DNA from: Ravibacter sp964559125
Lineage (GTDB): Bacteria; Bacteroidota; Bacteroidia; Cytophagales; Spirosomataceae
Assembly (NCBI GenBank): GCA_964559125.1
Contig: CAZLGW010000018.1
Span: forward strand, 51,627 to 115,626
Direction: 5' to 3'
Length of the DNA: 64,000 nucleotides
The position numbers and the translations under genes were made by a program. Below, piece by piece: positions 1-9,013 of the stretch (position 1 is the first letter of the stretch; every line of letters begins with the position of its first letter). The notes below the pieces were generated by a model. That model searched no databases. It worked only from the letters and a program-made list of their open reading frames with translations, and had not been told where the DNA came from.

Positions 1-1191
1 GTAAAAATCCAGAAGGTATTTTATAACCTGCTCGGTAATGCCTACAAGTTTACCCCCAATGGCGGAAAAATAACCCTGATCCTGAAAGAAAACCGGGATA
101 ATGTCCAGGTTGAATTCCATAACAGCGGGAAAGGGATCGCTCCGGAATACCTTTCCAGGCTGTTTGTAAATTTCTTCCAGGTATACAACGAGAAAACTGA
201 AAACACCGGGTATGGAATAGGGCTTGCCCTCTCGAAAAGTATAGTCGACCAGCATGGCGGTAAGTTGACTGTTTCCAGCGTCCCTGCCGCGCCTGACCAG
301 GAAGACGGCGAGACCTGCTTTACCGTTGCCCTTCTGAAAGACCGGGAGGATCCTAAGCCCGGCTTAATTGAAGCCGGTACCGACGATTTGCCCGTTGTCG
401 GGAAATTACCTGTCGGCACGGAAAGTACTACGCATAAGTACTCACTGTTGCTGATCGAAGATCACAATGAGTTCAGGGCTTTCGAAAAAGAAAGCTTCCG
501 CGATACCTATAATGTACTGGAAGCAGATAACGGGCGGGATGGGCTTTCTATTGCGCAGCAAAAAATGCCTGACCTGATTTTGTGCGACGTGATACTTCCG
601 GGTCTGAGCGGGCTGGAAGTTTGTCGCAGATTGCGATCCGATACACGGACGAGCTATATTCCTGTGATTATGATTTCGGTGCGAAGCACAAGTGCAGAAA
701 TCAGGGAAGGTTTAGCTGCCGGGGCAGATGATTACCTTATCAAGCCTTTTGACCTGAAAGTCCTCGAACTAAAGATCTACAACCTCATCAGGGTAAGAAA
801 AGCGCTTCAATCGCAGCACAGCCGGACAATATCCCTTGAGCCTGAAATGGCTGTGGTGGCGGATCTGGACGGGGAGTTCCTTCTTAAAATAAAGACCGCC
901 GTTGTGGAGCGTATGGATGACCCGAATTTTGGCGTAGAGCAATTGGCTTTTGAGGCGGGTGTCAGCGTATCGGTACTATATAGAAAACTACGTTCACTTA
1001 CCGGTATGACTGCCAGCGAATTTATCCGGACAATCAAATTCAAAAGGGCAGTTCAGCTGTTGGAATCAGGCGCCTATAATGTTGGCGAGATCGCCCTCAT
1101 GCTCGGTTTTGAAAGTAGCCGGTATTTTACCAGGGCCTTTAAAAAGGAGTTTGGAAAGCCGCCGATAGCGTATATCAGACGGTCGGTGTAA
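1..1191 (+). CDS. Hybrid two-component sensor/AraC response regulator, C-terminal part (5' end outside window)
   Basis: The reading frame is open from base 1, so the sensor part lies upstream of the window. What remains is the end of a GHKL ATPase domain (N-box NLLGNAYKFT at bases 25-54, G1-like NSGKGI at 121-138, G2 GYGIGLA near 208), then a receiver domain (bases about 440-800; phospho-acceptor Asp at 586 in LILCDVILPG, conserved Lys at 742 in DYLIKPF), then an AraC-type helix-turn-helix domain (about 880-1180). This order is that of the Bacteroidota hybrid two-component systems, which sense a ligand in the periplasm and activate nearby utilisation genes. The G1 box has Asn where Asp is usual. 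Likely target genes are the two esterase-like genes next to it, but they are convergent and the link is only inference. Confidence 0.93.
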   Translation, partial: VKIQKVFYNLLGNAYKFTPNGGKITLILKENRDNVQVEFHNSGKGIAPEYLSRLFVNFFQVYNEKTENTGYGIGLALSKSIVDQHGGKLTVSSVPAAPDQEDGETCFTVALLKDREDPKPGLIEAGTDDLPVVGKLPVGTESTTHKYSLLLIEDHNEFRAFEKESFRDTYNVLEADNGRDGLSIAQQKMPDLILCDVILPGLSGLEVCRRLRSDTRTSYIPVIMISVRSTSAEIREGLAAGADDYLIKPFDLKVLELKIYNLIRVRKALQSQHSRTISLEPEMAVVADLDGEFLLKIKTAVVERMDDPNFGVEQLAFEAGVSVSVLYRKLRSLTGMTASEFIRTIKFKRAVQLLESGAYNVGEIALMLGFESSRYFTRAFKKEFGKPPIAYIRRSV

Positions 1192-1194
1192 AGC

Positions 1195-2742
1195 TCAGTT
1201 TTGGATAAAACTCCCAGGCCGGATTCCCAGTGAAGGGCTAAAGCTGGTCAAAGGGAGTTCTACATTCCGGGTAAGGGAGATATTCCGTTGTTCATGACCC
1301 GGAACAGGCGCGTTGTCTGTGTGGGTAACGTAGCATCTCCATTTCCCTGAACTCACCGTGATGGACTGTGACGTAGACTGGCAGTTGTTGATCGGCCCGT
1401 CGTTGTTTACCCAGCAATACGAATGGTGGTCGCCGCTGACCGTCAGGGTGTAAACTCCTTCCGATTCGTTGACGTTTACATTCGGTACGGCGAGAGCTGT
1501 AACCGGGGTCAGAGCTGCCAGAGGGGTGTAGCTGGGAGGAGCTCCGAACGGCGTATAAGAACCGGCCGCGATCTGGTTCCCCAGCGCTATGAGGCCTGCC
1601 TGGTTAAAATGAACGTTGTCGGATTGCCTGAAAACATCTATTCCATCAAAATCGTCCGAATAGTAGGCGCCCCATGATGTATTGGAGAGGCTGTTTTTCG
1701 CTTCTTCCTGGCCTTGTATGACGTTGCTGGAAGTTCCGGAATAGAAACGCGATACCCTTGATATAGTCCACCCCAGGTTGGGATTAAAATGCTGCCGTGA
1801 CCGGTTGATAACGTTGACGAGCGCTGTCCGGTAGGCGTCTTTTTGTGTATCGATGTGTTTGTCCGATTCGCCCTGGTGCCATACTACCGCGCGTGCACCA
1901 AACATCCCTCCGTAGAAATTCAGCGCTGTTTTTAAAGAAAGGTAGGGGTGCCCCTCAGCACCTTCGCTACCCCACTCGCCGATATCCGTATTGCAGTTTT
2001 TCGTCCATGGGCTATAAGTAACCGCATTACGGTTGTCAGCGCTTTCCGACCAGTTCTGTACGGTAGTGCCGGTGGACGCGGTGTTGAAGAAAATGACAGG
2101 GATCCCCCCATTTTCATCAGAGATCTTCCTTGCTGCTACTTCATAGCACCAGAGATTCTGATTGCCGTTTGGGGCGATTTTTTTTTGTGTATCAAAGGCT
2201 CCTCTTTCCATTTTTTCGAATACGGGAAAAGGGAAAGTCTTTTTGCAGAAGCAGTTCTGGTTGATCAGGCTCAAACCGTCATAGGCGCTGCCGGGTAAAA
2301 GCGGCGATCCCTCAGCACCCAACCCGATTCCCTGGAGATTGGACTGTCCGGCGCTGTACACCACCTCGCCTACGCCAAACTTTACTTCGCTGATTTCCAT
2401 TATAGAGTTATCGGCAGCATAGGTTTGAATAGTCAGCTTGTGCCATCCGGCATTTACCTGCAGGTTGGTTTGAAAAAGACCATTTTCGGGTACGTTCAGA
2501 GTTTCGATCGTCACGGGTGCCGGTGATCCGCCCGTGATCACATCCAGTTTATCCACCTTATAGCTGAATTTGCGGGCATCCCCGTTTTTAAATTGTACGG
2601 CCATGGGGACCGTGGCTTTCGAGGCCTGGTCTCGCTGGTATACCGACCTGTTTAGAGGGAGGCTGATATCAATATGCTGGCCCGAGGCCGGAAAAGTAAA
2701 TACTGCAAGTAGCAGAAGATAGCCTGGAAATCTGGTTTTCAT
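1195..2742 (-). CDS. Secreted SGNH/SASA-family carbohydrate esterase (sialate O-acetylesterase-like)
   Basis: A 515-residue protein with an N-terminal signal peptide (residues 1-21). Three motifs match the SASA/CE6-like esterase family: GQSN at 132-135 (nucleophile Ser134), WHQGESD at 288-294, and DNVHFNQAG at 375-383, which supplies Asp375 and His378. Such enzymes remove acetyl groups from sugars such as sialic acid or xylan. The N-terminal 120 residues look like a beta-sandwich, and the last 100 residues form a second beta-rich domain with paired cysteines (YCWVN, NNCQ, WRCYV). No clear type IX sorting domain is visible at the C-terminus. The gene is convergent with the hybrid regulator, with only 3 bases between the stop codons. 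The exact substrate cannot be read from the sequence. Confidence 0.8.
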   Translation of the reverse strand: MKTRFPGYLLLLAVFTFPASGQHIDISLPLNRSVYQRDQASKATVPMAVQFKNGDARKFSYKVDKLDVITGGSPAPVTIETLNVPENGLFQTNLQVNAGWHKLTIQTYAADNSIMEISEVKFGVGEVVYSAGQSNLQGIGLGAEGSPLLPGSAYDGLSLINQNCFCKKTFPFPVFEKMERGAFDTQKKIAPNGNQNLWCYEVAARKISDENGGIPVIFFNTASTGTTVQNWSESADNRNAVTYSPWTKNCNTDIGEWGSEGAEGHPYLSLKTALNFYGGMFGARAVVWHQGESDKHIDTQKDAYRTALVNVINRSRQHFNPNLGWTISRVSRFYSGTSSNVIQGQEEAKNSLSNTSWGAYYSDDFDGIDVFRQSDNVHFNQAGLIALGNQIAAGSYTPFGAPPSYTPLAALTPVTALAVPNVNVNESEGVYTLTVSGDHHSYCWVNNDGPINNCQSTSQSITVSSGKWRCYVTHTDNAPVPGHEQRNISLTRNVELPLTSFSPSLGIRPGSFIQN

Positions 2743-2821
2743 CTGAATATAAAATTATAGCTGGTTGCTGTCAGCATAGGGCCGGCTGTTATTGGTAGTC
2801 CGGCGAAGCCCGATGCCTGTT

Positions 2822-4156
2822 TTATTTTGTAGGGATCAGCGGAATAGATAAGCCGTAATGGAGGTTGAGGGCCTTGATACATTCATTCGCGATTACTGTT
2901 TGACCCAGCGCAGTGGGATAAATCCCATCGGTTGAGAAGAAGTTGCCGGCCGGCCACGAGGGGTCAACTCGTATGCCGTCGTGAGTAGTATAGGCGCCCT
3001 CAAGGATTTGCCGGTAAATTTTGTACAGGTCCACCAGCGCCAGGTTGTGGAGACGTGCGGCGCGTTCGATTTTGAATCGGTTGAAAGTGGAGGGATCTGC
3101 AAGAAGGAATTCATTGTCGTAAGGATCGCGGGAAATTACTTCCGTGTCTTTCAGAAGTATCGTCCCGGTCAGCTTGCGGGCTGTTATTTTTTCAGCTGTT
3201 TCGCACGGAAGCAAGAGGTCGGTGCCAGGCTCGAAATCTACGGGTTTGTCCGAGGTGGAACGTTTTACCAGGAGCCGGATCTGGTAGTTTTTTATTTTAT
3301 CCGGGTTGTATTGCTGAAAGTAGGGGAGAGACAGTACGTCAGGGACGGTCAGCAGCAGCCCCTTTTTTCCTGTTTTTACCAGTTCTCCGATCATATTCAT
3401 TTCATCGGTACGGTCGAGATTTTCAAAGGATATACCGGAAATTCCACCACCGTCATTCAGGATACTGTGTACCAGGTCATCGAAGCCGGCTTCGAATATA
3501 AACAGGTCGGAATGTTTGTCGAGAGAAGCTATCCATTCCCGTTGATTCTCAGGTGCACGGCTCGAAGCACTCGTCTTTATCCTCCTGATAAACGGCAGCA
3601 CCTCGGGTTTCAGGTGACTGGAGCCATCCATTCTTTTACTGAAATAAGGAACGGCAAAATTATTTATACCTGTTCCTGTATACGGTTCCAGGCTTCCGTC
3701 TGCACCCGACACGCCCAGGTTATTGGTTACTTTTTCCCGGCCGGAAGACCGGGTTGTCGGGGGAGAAATAAAGTAGCCCGTTCCGTTTCCGTTGGTTTTG
3801 CTGAAAAGAGGTTGGGTGAACGGTACGCCTATTTGCCGGGCGATCAGATGCGGGTAAGCCCACTGCTGGCCTTCGCGGAACAAGCCGCCGTCGCGGAAGC
3901 CAGCGGTGAGGCTGCCGCCAAATGCGATAATCCTGTAAGTGGAGGCATTTTTCCCATCGCTCGTTAATTCGCGTGGAAATGCTTTCCGACCGGCCGGAAA
4001 TATGGCTTCACGGACTGCTACAATAGTATCGGCGGGTTCTGCCGCAATTTTATGAAAGGAACCGGTGGCCGGGGTGCTACCACTTAGGAAAACAGATCCG
4101 AAAACGACGGGAATAAAAGGCAGCGCCTGAATGGCGAGGTAAATGTTTTTTGTCAT
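2822..4156 (-). CDS. Secreted SGNH/GDSL-hydrolase-like protein with altered active-site motifs
   Basis: I start this protein at the ATG at 4156 (444 aa), because a typical signal peptide (MTKNIYLAIQ followed by a hydrophobic stretch) begins there. The frame stays open to 4231 but adds a charged leader. Block I is present (AFGGSLTAG, Ser82), as is a block II-like Gly (NNLGVSG). Block III reads AGFDDLV, with Asp where the oxyanion Asn (GxND) is expected. The C-terminal motif reads STDGIYPTALG (408-418), with Tyr413 at the place of the catalytic His of the DGxHP motif. So it is an SGNH-fold protein of uncertain activity. It lies downstream of nupC on the same strand and upstream of the SASA esterase, possibly in one transcription unit. 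Confidence 0.7.
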   Translation of the reverse strand: MTKNIYLAIQALPFIPVVFGSVFLSGSTPATGSFHKIAAEPADTIVAVREAIFPAGRKAFPRELTSDGKNASTYRIIAFGGSLTAGFRDGGLFREGQQWAYPHLIARQIGVPFTQPLFSKTNGNGTGYFISPPTTRSSGREKVTNNLGVSGADGSLEPYTGTGINNFAVPYFSKRMDGSSHLKPEVLPFIRRIKTSASSRAPENQREWIASLDKHSDLFIFEAGFDDLVHSILNDGGGISGISFENLDRTDEMNMIGELVKTGKKGLLLTVPDVLSLPYFQQYNPDKIKNYQIRLLVKRSTSDKPVDFEPGTDLLLPCETAEKITARKLTGTILLKDTEVISRDPYDNEFLLADPSTFNRFKIERAARLHNLALVDLYKIYRQILEGAYTTHDGIRVDPSWPAGNFFSTDGIYPTALGQTVIANECIKALNLHYGLSIPLIPTK

Positions 4157-4319
4157 ATATCTAATGTGCCCGGTAGCAGATATGTCGTTTGGGGGAGCGA
4201 CAAACCTCACTAACCTTACAATACAGGTCAAAAAGAGGGTTAATCAATTACTTTCGCAATATTAGGAATATAATAGGAGTTAGCGGTAATTAATTTACTG
4301 AATGGCAGACAGAGATACG

Positions 4320-5561
4320 TCAGCCCATCAGGATCCCTGCGAAGGTAGCGGAAAGATAGGAAGCCAGTGTTCCGCAGATAAGGGCTCTGAAACCCAACCT
4401 GGCCAGGTCGGACCTCCGTTCAGGAGCAAGCTCCCCGATTCCGCCTACCTGGATAGCTATTGAACTGAAGTTTGCAAACCCGCATAATGCGAAGCTGGTA
4501 ATGATCATGGTTTTGGGTGATAGGGTGTCTTTCACCTTGATAAGGTCTAGATAGGCGACAAATTCGTTGATGACCATTTTGGTCCCCATCAGCGCTCCGG
4601 CAGTCTCGACATCTTTGGGCGGTACTCCCATTGCCCATGCAAAAACCGAAAAAAGCTTTCCCAGGATATAGTTGAAGCTGAGTTCCGGGAAGTTGAATAC
4701 CATCCCGATACGACCAAGCAGGTAGTCGAACAGCGCTACCAGTGCAATAAAGCCGATAAGCATAGCAACGACGTTCAACCCTACCTTGAGTCCTTCGCCG
4801 GCGCCGGCAGCAATAGAGTCCAGCAGGTTGGCGTGATTCTTCCTGACTTCGATCCTGACCGCTCCCCCGGTTTCGGAGCGCTCCGTTTCCGGGTAGACTA
4901 TTTTCGAAATGACCAGCGCTCCCGGCGCGGCCATCAGGCTGGCGGCGATCAGGTAGGGCGCAGGTACCCCGAGAGAGATGTAGACGGCCATCACACCGCC
5001 GGCAATACAGGCAAAGCTCCCCGACATCGATGCCATAAGCTCCGACCGAGTCATTTTTTGAAGATAGGGTTTAATCATGATCTGGGCTTCTACCTGTCCT
5101 ACAAATGCGCTGGCTACATTTGAGAGCGCTTCGGCCGCGCTGACACCCATCAGCCTGTAGACGCCCCGGGCAATAAAAGATACGATTCTTTGCATAATCC
5201 CCATATGGTAGAGCATGTTGACCAGGACTGCCACGAAAATGATCGTAGGGACTACCTTGAAGAAGAAAATAAAATCATTGCCTGCACCGAAAGCCCGGGT
5301 CATCAGGGGAGTATTGGCAAGCGACCCGAAAACGAATTCCGCTCCTTTATCGGAAAATGAAAGCAGCTTCTGTATCTTTTCACCCAGCCACTGAAAAATA
5401 GTATGCCCGATATCCGTTCGCAGGATAAAAACAGCAATTCCGAACTGCAACAGGAGTCCGGTCCCGACGGTACGAAAATTAATCGCTTTCCGGTTATTGG
5501 AAAGCGCGAAGGCAATGCCCAGGATAAGGACTATGCCTATTATACCTTTGAACCTCTCCAT
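4320..5561 (-). CDS. nupC: NupC-type concentrative nucleoside transporter
   Basis: A 413-residue inner-membrane protein of about ten transmembrane segments with the three blocks of the concentrative nucleoside transporter (CNT) family: an N-terminal helical pair (residues 1-60), a central gate with NVASAFVGQVEAQIMIKPYL around residue 150, and a C-terminal nucleoside-binding block with GTKMVINEFVAY and FALCGFANFSSIAIQ. CNT proteins import nucleosides with sodium or protons. The usual gate motif is GQTEAPL; here it is GQVEAQI, so substrate preference may differ. Its stop codon lies 25 bp upstream of the ppk1 stop side of the neighbouring gene, and both genes run on the minus strand, so co-transcription with ppk1 is plausible. 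Confidence 0.9.
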   Translation of the reverse strand: MERFKGIIGIVLILGIAFALSNNRKAINFRTVGTGLLLQFGIAVFILRTDIGHTIFQWLGEKIQKLLSFSDKGAEFVFGSLANTPLMTRAFGAGNDFIFFFKVVPTIIFVAVLVNMLYHMGIMQRIVSFIARGVYRLMGVSAAEALSNVASAFVGQVEAQIMIKPYLQKMTRSELMASMSGSFACIAGGVMAVYISLGVPAPYLIAASLMAAPGALVISKIVYPETERSETGGAVRIEVRKNHANLLDSIAAGAGEGLKVGLNVVAMLIGFIALVALFDYLLGRIGMVFNFPELSFNYILGKLFSVFAWAMGVPPKDVETAGALMGTKMVINEFVAYLDLIKVKDTLSPKTMIITSFALCGFANFSSIAIQVGGIGELAPERRSDLARLGFRALICGTLASYLSATFAGILMG

Positions 5562-5585
5562 CGGGTGTTTTTTCGGCGTTTTTTA

Positions 5586-7856
5586 TCAGGAGCTTATGTC
5601 GTGGTGTATTTGAGGGCGGCTGGCAGGGTTATTCTGGCGGAAGAGCGCTGCTTTCCTGACATCTTCTATGGTTATTTTATAAAACTCGTCATGAATATTG
5701 AAGCGCTCCGACTCGGCGCCGGGCATGACCTTCGAATAGGAACCGTCTTCGTTGAGGACATAGGCATTGACATTGTCTCTCAGGTTGTATTCCAGCATGG
5801 CGATCGTTTCCTGCCTCACATCTTCATCTACGAAAGCAAAGAGCGACTCGATACGCCTGTCGAAGCTGCGCACCATGACGTCGGCGCTGCCGCCGTATAC
5901 AATGGGGTTGTTTGCGTTGTGGAAATAGTACAGTCGTGAGTGTTCCAGCAGGTCGCCTACTATCGACCGTACTTCTATATTTTCGCTCAGGCCTTCACGG
6001 CCGGGACGCAGGCAGCATATGCCTCTCACGATCAGTCTTATAGGTACTCCGGCCTGCGAAGCCTCATAAAGCTTCATAATCACTTCCCTGTCTTCCAGGG
6101 AGTTGATCTTGATACAGATCCCGGAGGGTAGCCCCGCCCGCGCGTTGGCAGCTTCCTTCATGATCAGCGCAATGAGCCCGTCGCGCATATGCCTGGGAGC
6201 TGTAATCAGGTTAGCATATTGATTGGGAACGGAGTGCCCGGTAATGACATTGAAGAACTCGGAGATGTCGCGCGTGTACTCCTCCCGCGAAGTAAGCAGC
6301 CCGATATCGGTATAGAGCCTGGCGGTATCTTCGTTGTAATTACCGCTCGACATGTGCGCATACCGGGTCACATTATTACCTTCATTGCGGATAATCAGCA
6401 GGAGCTTTGTATGGGTTTTCAGCAGGCCTATGCCGTAAATAATGAAACAACCTGCTTTTTGCAGCCGCTGTGCTTCCCTGATATTGTTTTCTTCGTCGAA
6501 CCTGGCTTTTACCTCAAAAAGCACGGCTACGTGCTTACCGTTTTCGGCAGCCTTCAGGAGCGCATTGGTAACTCTCGAATTTTTTGCCAGTCTGTAGATG
6601 GTTAGTTTAACAGACAGCACCTTCGGGTCTTCGGCCGCCTGCTCGAGCAGTTGAAGCACAGGCTCGAAATTATTATAGGGATGGTGAAGGAGGATGTCCT
6701 TTTCCTGGATTACCTCGAATATGTTGCGGGCTCTTTCCGGGCCGATACCCAGCGGCGGAACCGGAGGGTGGGCGGGAGGCATCTGGTCCTTAAACTCAGG
6801 GAACCTGACGATCTGCCAGAGCCCCGTGTAATCGATAAGCCCCCGGTTAACGAAGATATTGTGCTCGTCGATTTCCCAGCGTTTCCTCAGCAGTTTCAGT
6901 AGCTTATTGCTTGCGTTTTCCTCGATTTCAACTCTTACAACCCGTCCCAGTCGCCTGTTTTTGATTTTTTGCCTGAGCTCGTCGACCAGGTCAGCCTCAA
7001 TGTCATCGCTGTCTTCGAGCGAGAAATCTTCATTGCGCATGACTCTGAAGATCGTCGTGGAGCATATCCTGATATTGCGGTAAAGTTTCTTGATATGCGA
7101 GCGGACGATACTTTCTATAGGCACAAAGAGTACTTCTTCTCCCCGTTCGACTACATAAAAGCGGGGCAGGTTGGCCGGTAGCTGGACAAAAGAGAGTTTT
7201 TCCTCCTCCTCATCGTTACCGTTTGCCCTGGTGGTTACGGCCAGGATAAGGACCTTTGCCAGCAGAACCGGGAATGCATGCGTGTAATCATACAGCATGG
7301 GAGTCAGCATGGGGTATACGGTCCTGTCGAAAAAGCCCGCGGCCTTTTCGCTTTCTTCCGGTTCAAGCTCCTCTGTCTGTACGATCCTGAATTTGTGTTT
7401 TTCAAAGAGAGGCTTGAGTGCATCGAGATACAGGCTGTTTTGCTCCTCGACAAATTGCTGCGCAGTTGTAAAAAGCAGCTTTTTGAAGGGGATTTCCCTA
7501 AGGCCCGAATAATCGATCCTCTGCTTTCCGTAGTCAAGGTAGTTATAGAGGTTACCAACCCTGATAGTGAAGAATTCGTCCAGGTTGGAGCTGGTAATAG
7601 CCAGGAATTTAAGACGATCGAAAATGTTCCGGTCTTTGTTTTTTGCCTGGTCCAGGACCCGCTCGTTAAACCTGAGCCAGCTGAGGTCGCGGCTTATCAG
7701 CTCGCTCTGGGCAACAGTTTGCGCGACTTTCTCGGGATTTTTCCTGAAAGGGCTTTCCTCTTCATCCTGTCGGGCCGGGCTGAAAAAAGAAAACAGGTCG
7801 GAGAAGGACGGCTTTTTTTTATCGTTTTGGGAAAAACTGGAATGATCCGAAGACAT
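5586..7856 (-). CDS. ppk1: Polyphosphate kinase 1
   Basis: A 756-residue PPK1, which makes inorganic polyphosphate from ATP at the membrane. The N-terminal domain starts with ISRDLSWLRFNERVL (54-68). The two phospholipase-D-like catalytic domains carry the histidines expected from E. coli PPK: His482 in THTKLLLI (the autophosphorylated HxK site) and His639 in LEHSRLYYF. Also conserved is RYAHMSSGNYNEDTARLY (499-515). The first 45 residues are a low-complexity, charged extension longer than in most homologues. The gene may share a transcript with the nucleoside transporter downstream. Identification is secure. Confidence 0.97.
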   Translation of the reverse strand: MSSDHSSFSQNDKKKPSFSDLFSFFSPARQDEEESPFRKNPEKVAQTVAQSELISRDLSWLRFNERVLDQAKNKDRNIFDRLKFLAITSSNLDEFFTIRVGNLYNYLDYGKQRIDYSGLREIPFKKLLFTTAQQFVEEQNSLYLDALKPLFEKHKFRIVQTEELEPEESEKAAGFFDRTVYPMLTPMLYDYTHAFPVLLAKVLILAVTTRANGNDEEEEKLSFVQLPANLPRFYVVERGEEVLFVPIESIVRSHIKKLYRNIRICSTTIFRVMRNEDFSLEDSDDIEADLVDELRQKIKNRRLGRVVRVEIEENASNKLLKLLRKRWEIDEHNIFVNRGLIDYTGLWQIVRFPEFKDQMPPAHPPVPPLGIGPERARNIFEVIQEKDILLHHPYNNFEPVLQLLEQAAEDPKVLSVKLTIYRLAKNSRVTNALLKAAENGKHVAVLFEVKARFDEENNIREAQRLQKAGCFIIYGIGLLKTHTKLLLIIRNEGNNVTRYAHMSSGNYNEDTARLYTDIGLLTSREEYTRDISEFFNVITGHSVPNQYANLITAPRHMRDGLIALIMKEAANARAGLPSGICIKINSLEDREVIMKLYEASQAGVPIRLIVRGICCLRPGREGLSENIEVRSIVGDLLEHSRLYYFHNANNPIVYGGSADVMVRSFDRRIESLFAFVDEDVRQETIAMLEYNLRDNVNAYVLNEDGSYSKVMPGAESERFNIHDEFYKITIEDVRKAALFRQNNPASRPQIHHDISS

Positions 7857-7949
7857 AGTAATGGCGAAGTGGGATTGAAACCGGCTGGCTGTTACAGATG
7901 ATATTTTCCTGGCTTTTGTAAAGCCCCAAATTAGCCATTTTTGGAGATA

Positions 7950-7976
7950 AAAAAAAGCCTCTCCTCCAGGCAGGCT
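7950..7976 (-). terminator. Rho-independent terminator after the beta-barrel gene
   Basis: Read on the minus strand, an AGCCT...AGGCT hairpin with a G-rich loop is followed by a run of eight T. It starts directly after the stop codon of the gene at 7977. Confidence 0.65.
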
Positions 7977-8888
7977 TTACATGCCTGTTCGGGAACGGTA
8001 CGGTGAAGGACCGGCGCTTCCCGGAGTATACATTTTCAGCTCTCCTCTTTTGATACCGGTCATGAAACGTATGGAAATACCGAAATTCCAGCCTGTTCCG
8101 TCGGATTTTAAAAAGCCTGTATCGTTTACTTTTTTGTTGTCTGCAAAGGTGAGCTCTGTAGTGATGGCGGTGCCGTATCCCCAGTGCCTGCGGATGAAAA
8201 AGGCCGCATCGGTCCACTCGTTTACTTTGAAAGCATATTCAGCAGAGGCTTCCAGCCCGTAGGTCCAGTCACTTCCGATCGTGGTTTTACTGCTGATATA
8301 GCTGGTGTCGGCCGCTCCCCTGTTGTCGTAGTGATAAATGATATAGCCTTTGGGTTCGCGTTCCCCGCCCGAATTTGGGATAGCCCATGCGCCGCCGCCT
8401 ATCCACAGCCCGTTCCGGCGAAATCCCATTTTTTCGAATTCGATCAGGAATTTAGTACGAAGAAAAAAAGCATTGCCGTCGTTGGAAAACTTAAACCCGC
8501 CCTTATTGGTAGTATTCAAAACAGCGGTATTATGAATTTTACTGCGCGCATATCCTCCCTCTACAGCTAACTGCTCCCGGAAGATCCAGCCGACCTGGCC
8601 GGAGAAAGAAACATCGATGGTGCTGGCAGTAGAGGACTTGAAAAAATACCCATAGTTATTATCAAGGCTGGTGATGTCAGAACGGCCGAATACATCGGTT
8701 CCCAGGTACCACCGGCTCAGAATTTTTACCCTGTCCAGCTGCTTTTCCGCTTCTTTTTTCATCCTGAGCTTCTGAATTGTCGGTGTTTCGGGGGTATAGT
8801 ATTTTTCTTCAGGCTCGGGTGTTTCCTGTGCTCTGAGTACCGGGAATGATAAGATGGTCAGGATAAAAACAAGGGAGAAGTGTCTCAT
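7977..8888 (-). CDS. Outer-membrane beta-barrel protein of unknown function
   Basis: A 303-residue protein with a signal peptide ending near ...FPVLRAQ (residues 1-20). A short charged, partly coiled stretch (residues 25-60: EPEEKYYTPETPT, then Lys/Glu rich) comes before a region of alternating hydrophobic/polar strands with many aromatic residues (for example GWIFREQLAVEGGYARS, LWIGGGAWAIP, YGLEASAEYAFKV, GWNFGISIRFM). This pattern is that of a small 8-12 strand porin-like barrel in the Bacteroidota outer membrane. I do not recognise a specific family. It is followed by its own terminator and lies between gyrB and ppk1, apparently as a single transcription unit. Confidence 0.7.
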   Translation of the reverse strand: MRHFSLVFILTILSFPVLRAQETPEPEEKYYTPETPTIQKLRMKKEAEKQLDRVKILSRWYLGTDVFGRSDITSLDNNYGYFFKSSTASTIDVSFSGQVGWIFREQLAVEGGYARSKIHNTAVLNTTNKGGFKFSNDGNAFFLRTKFLIEFEKMGFRRNGLWIGGGAWAIPNSGGEREPKGYIIYHYDNRGAADTSYISSKTTIGSDWTYGLEASAEYAFKVNEWTDAAFFIRRHWGYGTAITTELTFADNKKVNDTGFLKSDGTGWNFGISIRFMTGIKRGELKMYTPGSAGPSPYRSRTGM

Positions 8889-8951
8889 GCTCTTTGCGCT
8901 GATCTTTTATTCAACATTACTGTCCGGCCGTGAAAAGTGTTGCTTCGGCTG

Positions 8952-8992
8952 AAAAAAAGCGGATGGTCGTTTATCGTAAGACCACCCGCTTT
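8952..8992 (-). terminator. Rho-independent terminator of gyrB
   Basis: A 13-bp stem (AAAGCGGGTGGTC on the minus strand paired with GACCATCCGCTTT, one G-U pair), an 11-nt loop and a following run of seven T on the minus strand. It lies 21 bases after the gyrB stop codon. Confidence 0.8.
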
Positions 8993-9013
8993 GAGATAAG
9001 GTTGTAATGCCGG

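Noticed and set aside
2981..3967. Plus-strand open frame of 328 codons opposite the GDSL-like gene
   Set aside because: The minus strand has a signal peptide and SGNH motifs; the plus frame shows none.
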